Shown here: positions 58,436-64,000 of the stretch, piece by piece
Layout: every line of letters begins with the position of its first letter
How positions within the stretch are numbered: position 1 is the stretch's first letter
Assembly: GCA_963556695.1 (NCBI GenBank)
Contig: CAUWAG010000020.1
Span: forward strand, 4,712,001 to 4,776,000
DNA: 64,000 nt
Origin: Anthostomella pinea
Taxonomy: Eukaryota > Ascomycota > Sordariomycetes > Xylariales > Xylariaceae
Direction: 5' to 3'
The notes under the pieces: model-generated
Database searches by the model: none
What the model was told of the DNA's origin: nothing
What the model saw: only the letters and a program-made list of their open reading frames with translations
Program-made: the position numbers and the translations under genes

Positions 58436-59692
58436 GATTGCTAGGTTTGCTGATTCTTCCTCTTTTGCTCGGTGGTTGTAGGTAAGTAGGTAACGAAGTA
58501 AGAGAGAAGTTGAACTTGAGGAATGCCAAGGAAAGGGACTGCTTTAGTACTTCCAAGTTGCCTTTATTTGACCCCCTCCAGCACGAGCCCCGCTGACGTC
58601 ATGAGCAGCACCAGGTTGTTGGTACCTTAGTTCAGGAACGCCGACTGGTTGACAATGTCGCCGCATATGCCTCAGCCCCTTTAAACTTTGATTGCAATAT
58701 CTACGGATGGGCCGCCTTCCTCCTAGCACGTTCATCCAACCTGCTTCCCATTCTCAGATTCTTACACTTCACTGCTTCCTCCTACGAGCCAACCGTAACT
58801 ATGTAAGAGCTCGCTTCATAAACTCGAAAGGTTAGACACTTATTGATGGTGTTGCAATGAGCCAATCGTTGATTGACGCTGTTGTATAGGGCAGTGCGCT
58901 GGAAAGGGGCTTGCTGCTCTACCATTATCGCAGAGGTTCGTGCCTCTTCGAGAGACGGCGTCTCCCTAGTAGGAACTCTGACTCATACTCAAAATACCCT
59001 CAAACTGTCAATAGGGCAAGGCACTCGATATTCAAGTCCAAGATAAAAGCTCTACCCTCTCAACCACGCTGCATAAGGAAGCACGTTGTAAGGGCGAACA
59101 CATGAAGATAGCCATCTCCCTTTCAACCAGGAAACCCAGACTGCAGGATCCTCCACGTACACACGTCCACGTCACACCTCCGATAGTAAAGGAAGTGTGT
59201 AGTTCTCTCCAGTGACACCGGCCCAGCGTAGTGATGATGTATCACCGGATGTATGCAAGTTGCCGATTTTTTTGAATTTGTGATGATACAAAATGCCGCT
59301 GCCTAAACCCAGTATCCCTTTTCCTCGTCCGTCCAAGTCATAAATGCCCGAAACTAATTTCATCAACCCAAGTCATAAGCCGTATCGTAAGATCCTCCCA
59401 TAACACCATGCAACTTTTCGCTTCGCTGTAAAAGGTGGACCCAAGTCCCATAGACAGTACGTTCTGTCATATATATCAGATGTGCAAAGATGTTCACATC
59501 GGCCATTTGTGAGTGTATTCGTCGAGATGGAATCTCCAAAGTCCGTATGACGATGGCCGGACGTATCCAGAATCCGGTGAGTTCTCGTCTGCTAATCACC
59601 CCCGTCCCCAAAGCCGGAGCGAGGGCGCAGAATCTTAGTAGCCCTTCAGCAAATGGTTCCAAACCCGCGGCGTGGCGGAGGGGGATATCAAA
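58436..59692. other. Intergenic, no gene supported
   Basis: ORFs are short. A box-A-like sequence (TGGTTGAGAGGGTAGAGC, minus strand, about 59051-59068) resembles a tRNA D arm, but no matching T arm or acceptor stem was found, so no tRNA is called. Confidence 0.4.
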
Positions 59693-60862
59693 TCAGTTTG
59701 AGCCTTCCGTACTCCTCCTCGAAAACAGCCTCCGCAGACCCCCTCCCGATTTAGGTGTTTTGGGTCTCAAGAAGTTATCCGTGCCGGACAACTTGCCAGC
59801 ATCCTGCGCGGGCTGCGGCGGCGGGGGCACGATATCCTCCTGAGGCGTCATGGCCAATGGAGCAGGTAACGTCCTTGCTCTCCTTCGTTCCAGCTTGACG
59901 GTCGGAGGTCTCTCTGCCAGGCCAGCGAATTCCGGCAGTCTGAATTCGAAGCCGTTCTCAATGACCGACGGGCCCGTCGACTGCGTCGACTGTGATTGCC
60001 GATAGCGCCGCCGCTCCTGACTCCTGGTGCTGCTCTGCTCGTACTCATCTTGTTCTTCTTCAATATCCTCCTCTTCGTCGTCTTCCTCATCCGGCGGCGG
60101 GTTCTCGCGTAGCTCGTCACCGCACACCACGACGTACCACCGTATAAGCTCGCCCCTCTGCAGCTGATCCCGCAGCTTCTCGAGCCAGCCTGCTTTCTTG
60201 TTGCCGGACCCAGTCAGCTTCCTGCCCGATTCGTCGCTCGGGCCGCTCATGGGTCTGTCTTGCTCCGTCTTCGTCTGGTTCTCGTATCGGCTGATTTCGT
60301 CCGCGATCGACACGGACGTGTCCACGCGTATCACATGGTCGGCAACGTAGGCCCAGGGTCGGCTGACAGAAGTCTCGTCGGTCGGGTCGAACTCCTCCAG
60401 AAGCTTCACCGGCGAGTAGTCGGCACTAAAGGCGTTGGAGTCGTCCGGCAATGGGAGTGGCGACAGTAGCGGCGGCGGGGGCAGCGGCGGTACGGGCGGA
60501 GGGGGCGTGTCGTCGCGCGCGCTCGTCTTCGGCCGTCGCAGGGAGGATATGCTGCGTTTCCGCGGTGCGCTCCGGCTCTTCGGCTTCTTGTCCTCGCCGC
60601 CGTTCCGCTCCCTGCGCTCCTCCTCACCGCGGTTCTCGTACGAATCGTCCCGCGAATGGTAGGACGAGTCGTTCGGCTGGGGCGGCGGCGGGGGTTGCGA
60701 GGGGAGGAAGTCGAAGAGCTCGGCGAAGGCGTCGAGGATGGCTTGCTGGCTGCGCGGGGCGACGACCCACTCGGGGGCGCCGTCTTCGAGGTTCTGGATG
60801 ACGATGAAGTAGCAGATGCTCTTGCGGTGCCACCGGAAGCCGTGGCAGAGGTAGGTCGGCAT
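59693..60862 (-). CDS. Proline- and acid-rich conserved-looking fungal protein, function unknown
   Basis: 389 residues from the ATG at 60862; the frame is open for 40 more codons upstream without ATG. The N-terminus MPTYLCHGFRWHRKSICYFI then VIQNLEDGAPEWVVAP looks like a folded domain of about 70 residues that I believe recurs in fungal proteins, continuing through LDAFAELFDFLP. Next comes a long low-complexity part: poly-Pro (PPPPPQP and PPPPVPPLPPPPLL), a basic Ser/Arg stretch (KSRSAPRKRSISSLRR), and an acidic run (DEEDDEEEDIEEEQDE). A second ordered piece, GWLEKLRDQLQRGELIRWYVVVCGDEL, lies between them. The C-terminus is basic (GGGLRRLFSRRST). The layout suggests a scaffold or signalling protein; no catalytic motif. 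Confidence 0.65.
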   Translation of the reverse strand: MPTYLCHGFRWHRKSICYFIVIQNLEDGAPEWVVAPRSQQAILDAFAELFDFLPSQPPPPPQPNDSSYHSRDDSYENRGEEERRERNGGEDKKPKSRSAPRKRSISSLRRPKTSARDDTPPPPVPPLPPPPLLSPLPLPDDSNAFSADYSPVKLLEEFDPTDETSVSRPWAYVADHVIRVDTSVSIADEISRYENQTKTEQDRPMSGPSDESGRKLTGSGNKKAGWLEKLRDQLQRGELIRWYVVVCGDELRENPPPDEEDDEEEDIEEEQDEYEQSSTRSQERRRYRQSQSTQSTGPSVIENGFEFRLPEFAGLAERPPTVKLERRRARTLPAPLAMTPQEDIVPPPPQPAQDAGKLSGTDNFLRPKTPKSGGGLRRLFSRRSTEGSN

Positions 60863-61239
60863 CACGTGGGTACCTTGGTGGCAGGTGGCAGATCCAGAGT
60901 CCCAAGTTGATGAGCTGGTCCCTGGTGGTATAGTGGGCTGGAGTGCAGCTGAACTTGGTAGAACGCGACGCTGTGCGACCAAAGCGAGCTTAAGCTTACC
61001 CGGGAGGCTGGGGCAGCGGCAGGGACTTGTGGGGTCAATACTAAAGGGGGGTCAATAGGTACTAAAGGGGGGTCATTGCAACTTTAGTCTTCTTTCATCC
61101 ACTCGCAACTCTGAATGTTTCTCATGAACAATTGATGACTTATGCTGCTGGGCGATGTTTGACATAAACATTTGCTCAGCCGCATCTTGGTTCTGAATTT
61201 CTGAGGTGCCAGAAGGAGGAACGAGGTCGCTGGCGGGTC
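60863..61239. promoter_or_regulatory. Spacer between divergent genes with a short direct repeat
   Basis: Lies between the leftward gene at 60862 and the rightward HET gene at 61240. It carries two copies of TACTAAAGGGGGGTCA (61039-61054, 61060-61075), which could be a duplicated regulatory element. Position suggests promoters for both genes. Confidence 0.45.
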
Positions 61240-63639
61240 ATGCCTGCCAACACACGAGCTGAAAGCCTGACACGGCAAGACCAAGACCTTGGCGGTCATC
61301 TAGACGGCCATCGCCAAGAATATAGGAATATGCATGTGGCACGACCCTTCAGTAGTAATGATCTCCCATCTATTTTGAGAACCTCATCATGTGTTTCACG
61401 ACTAGATGCACTAAATATCATGTCATCAGCAAACCCATCCGCTGCCGCCAGCCATGATGAGCCCATTGTGCGCCATATGGGGGGCTCGTTGTTCGAGGTC
61501 ACACTGTCAAGGCAAAACCGCCACGAATTGTTTTCCGAGGCTATAGAGCAGCTAAGCGGTAACCAAGAAGAGGCAGAGATCATTATGAGTAACCTGCAAT
61601 CCTGGTCGCCGAATCTTGCAGAGTCTTTCCACATCCGGACTCCAAGTCTCATACTCGATACTCCTTTTCGCTTAATTTGCGAAAGCGATCTTGGTCACGT
61701 CCCGTTCGACAGCGAACGCGTCTTCAGACAATACATCGCAATCAGCTACTGTTGGAGACACAAGGACTATGCCTGGCCACCGGACGGTTCACGGCCACAT
61801 GAGCCCTGGCCATTCAGTAAGTCCTTTGTAGAAGCTATACTTACCCAGCGTGGCGTTATCACGGACGAGCCTGGCGCGCGCAACATCAACTACAGAAGAG
61901 AGGGGATCTGGGTCGATCAGATGTGTATCAATCAGGATGACGAAACTGAAAATCAACAATTCATCGCCATGATGGATACCATCTATAAGCGCTGTCGGAA
62001 ACTACTCATTCTGCTCGAGGACGTGACACTCACTCCTGACGAGACCAGAGTACTGGCGAAATGTGATTTCCATATGCTCAAGGACACGGTTTCCTGGACG
62101 CCTGAAGAAGGAGATGTGCCATACCTGGCGGCAGTTTGTGACAAGATTGAAAGCTCCCGTTGGTGGTCAAGGTCATGGTGAGCCTAACCCTTTGCCCTCT
62201 GGTATCCCATACTTCAGGCGCTCATGTTGAACAGGTGCTGGCATGAACTTGAGATCAACGAGCAGTGGAGCGTCTTACGGCACCATATTGCACACGCAGC
62301 TCTCTTCATTGCCAACACATCCACTGGCGGCACATTCAGTGTCAAATACCTCACGCTGATGTTGTTACGGTCCACTCCTGCAGTCCAGGCGGTTGCCACC
62401 GGTCCTGATCGCCAAAGGACAGGTATGGAACGTCTTCGGAGGGACCTTCGGTGGACAATACTAGACAACAAAACCTCACCTTATACCGACCCTGGAGCCC
62501 GAGGCTACGGAGCCGTGAGATCATCCTTCATGGCGAGATACTACGTCATTTCCCTTTGCGATATCACCGTCCCATCCGACCTCATCTCGATTGTGATAAA
62601 TCTGAGCCGTCTGGCTGTCTACTTTACAGGCAGGTTGCACACTTCAGACGAGGTGTTCTTCGTCGCCGCTGCTCTTTCCCTAGCAGCTGGCGAGAAAAGC
62701 CCTCTATACCTGATGAAACAGAGGATACTTCGCATCAACGGTCGCGACTCATGGCTTTCCAGGCCCCTTTCCGACTACGACACGAATATTCCGAAATTTG
62801 CGCTGGGGAGCATCGAAAACATTCACGAGATAAAGGCAGAGTACATCAAGCTCGACCTGTTCTTCTTCGAGACCCCCATCGAAACGATGACAACCGAAGA
62901 TGTAGCAGCCACCTATCACATCCTCCCAGAAACGCCCATCCGCACCCGGCCGCCACAGTACAGGATCCAGGTCCGGCCGGAGGAGTCTACCTACGGGGAC
63001 GAGCTCCTCGACAGGCCCAGGCGGCTATTCCTCGCCGCGGCTTGCAAGAACGGACTCGCGTATGTCTGCCGCCTATTGGGGGCGCTGGAAAGGGACGTGG
63101 TGCAGCCGTCGCTGAACCAGAGACTCTTCGAGCCCTTCACGGCAGACGAGTCCCTCCGCCCAGCCGCGCAACGCTTGTGCGACTCGCTCATCCCCGACTC
63201 CCCGTCTCGCGAGAGCGAGAGTGCAGAAGAAACTCTGCTCCTATTCCTCACGTTCCTCACCGACAGCAGGCCCATGGCCAGACTGGTCATCTCGGCGCTG
63301 TCCACGCGCATCCGGTGCAATTTCAGGGGAGACTTCGCTGTCGTGAGTGGACGCATACTGCGGGACGACATACCCGGCCTAGACGCGACAAAATGGCGAC
63401 TTGCTGTTCCCCGAGACGTGGCCGACTCGCCATGCGCCGTTTCGCGTGTCTGGATCCTACAGCCCCTGGAGGACTCTGACACGTTTCGAAACGACGCTGG
63501 GTTATGGGAGAGCACAGGTGGGAGATGGAGGCTTGTGGGGAAGGCGCTTCTGCTCGGCGAACCCCAGCTTGTTGCTGGTGAGAACGCTGAGTCGAAAAGA
63601 GTACTTACTTTGAGAACGCGGCAGGTTGTGACGGGGTAA
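61240..63639 (+). CDS. HET domain protein, apparently intact
   Basis: Two exons, 61240-62177 and 62235-63639; 780 residues from the first Met (alternatives at 61333 and 61420). The 57-bp intron (GTGAGC...GAACAG) sits in the conserved WWSRSW-CWHELE block and joins in phase. HET signatures are complete: YIAISYCWRHKDYAWP, GIWVDQMCINQDDE, FIAMMDTIYKRCRKLLILLED, SSRWWSRSWCW. The C-terminal half (from about residue 330) is unassigned, with a long helical segment (LISIVINLSRLAVYFTGRLH). HET proteins mediate vegetative incompatibility through programmed death or growth arrest; partners are usually unlinked or adjacent het genes, and none is recognised here. Unlike the HET gene at 9.5-11.5 kb, this one has no internal stop. 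Confidence 0.87.
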
Positions 63640-64000
63640 AGAAGTCTCCTTCAGCAGGGCTTTCCGGCTCGATTTACGTGGTCGGCAAGACATCGTTCCG
63701 CAGATGATCACGGCCTTACAATGTCCCACTCGCCTCATGTAGGCCCCGCGACTGCAAGTAAGCAGACCGCCACCGGTTCAGGCAAGCTCGTATAGTCGGC
63801 CTTGTACATCGAAGGCAACCTGAAGGAGAGCCAGACCTCGTCGAAGGCACGAGCCCAGCCGAGCCCAGCAGCATCATGGAGGCGGCACACGCTAGAATTT
63901 GCTGGGAGCTGTGCGATTATGAGAAATCAGCTACCAGCACTTGTGTACGCCAGCGGAAGTTGGAGAAGGGGTTCCTTGGCCTGTGCATATGGACAAACGA
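63640..64000. other. Right edge; possible start of another gene
   Basis: A plus-strand frame from the ATG at 63876 (MEAAHARICWELCDYEK) is open to the window end (41 codons). It is too short to judge; no motif. Confidence 0.2.

Noticed and set aside
58990..59070. tRNA gene on the minus strand, suggested by a D-arm-like sequence
   Set aside because: No T arm with TTCRANN and no pairing acceptor stem at the right distance.
62451..63479. 342-codon plus-strand ORF overlapping the second HET gene in another frame
   Set aside because: Basic, low-complexity translation typical of a shifted frame; the HET frame carries the conserved motifs and splice phase.
1..64000. CRISPR arrays, bacterial operons or phage genes
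   Set aside because: Spliceosomal introns and fungal-only families throughout; no regularly spaced repeats of CRISPR type.

Overview
The window is nuclear DNA from a filamentous ascomycete (Pezizomycotina). Evidence: short introns (mostly 45-95 bp, a few near 190-230) with GTRNGY-type donors and CTAAC/CTGAC-like branch sites, genes packed on both strands, and families largely restricted to these fungi (HET, UstYa/DUF3328, SAT4-type rhodopsin-domain membrane proteins, Zn2Cys6 regulators with the fungal C-terminal domain). Exons were joined by hand from splice signals, reading phase and family motifs; I ran no database search.

Layout. 1-9 kb is mostly housekeeping: a PI-PLC-X domain protein, a SET-domain protein, a conserved protein with a mitochondrial-type leader, and an eight-exon RRM mRNA-export adaptor of the ALY/Yra1 type. 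9.5-21 kb is mixed accessory DNA: a HET gene interrupted by one in-frame stop, a 6PGDH-like oxidoreductase, a cytochrome P450, a damaged SDR, a zinc-cluster regulator remnant with two stops, and an NmrA-like reductase. 21-27.4 kb is gene-poor, apart from one seven-exon SAT4-type membrane protein, with repeats and LTR-like sequence.

27.4-35.8 kb is the main discovery: a compact candidate biosynthetic locus for a ribosomal peptide of the dikaritin (ustiloxin/phomopsin/asperipin) class. It holds a CYP52-like P450, a COMT-type O-methyltransferase, three different UstYa-family oxidases (two divergently transcribed from a 324-bp intergenic region), and a small secreted repeat precursor. The precursor carries three copies of a segment ending in VIYPDH or VIYPDY; the first two are followed by an Arg-Arg processing site and the last ends at the C terminus. 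Ten of the eleven nucleotide differences between the repeats are synonymous, which strongly supports this reading frame. The likely scheme is secretion, kexin cleavage after RR, UstYa-catalysed oxidative macrocyclisation through Tyr, then methylation and P450 oxidation. The core sequence does not match the dikaritin cores I know (YAIG, YVIPID/YVIPFD, FYYTGY).

37.3-42.4 kb is a gene graveyard: a frameshifted glycerophosphodiester phosphodiesterase, an NLR/TPR pseudogene carrying tRNA-like DNA, and a 2H-phosphoesterase gene split by a 499-bp retroposon with a 14-bp target-site duplication. 42.4-64 kb holds a three-exon Zn2Cys6 regulator, a secreted or membrane-anchored lactonase-type beta-propeller, an SDR C-terminal fragment, a small hydrophilic acidic protein, a proline-rich conserved protein and an apparently intact HET protein, separated by long stretches where I see no convincing gene.
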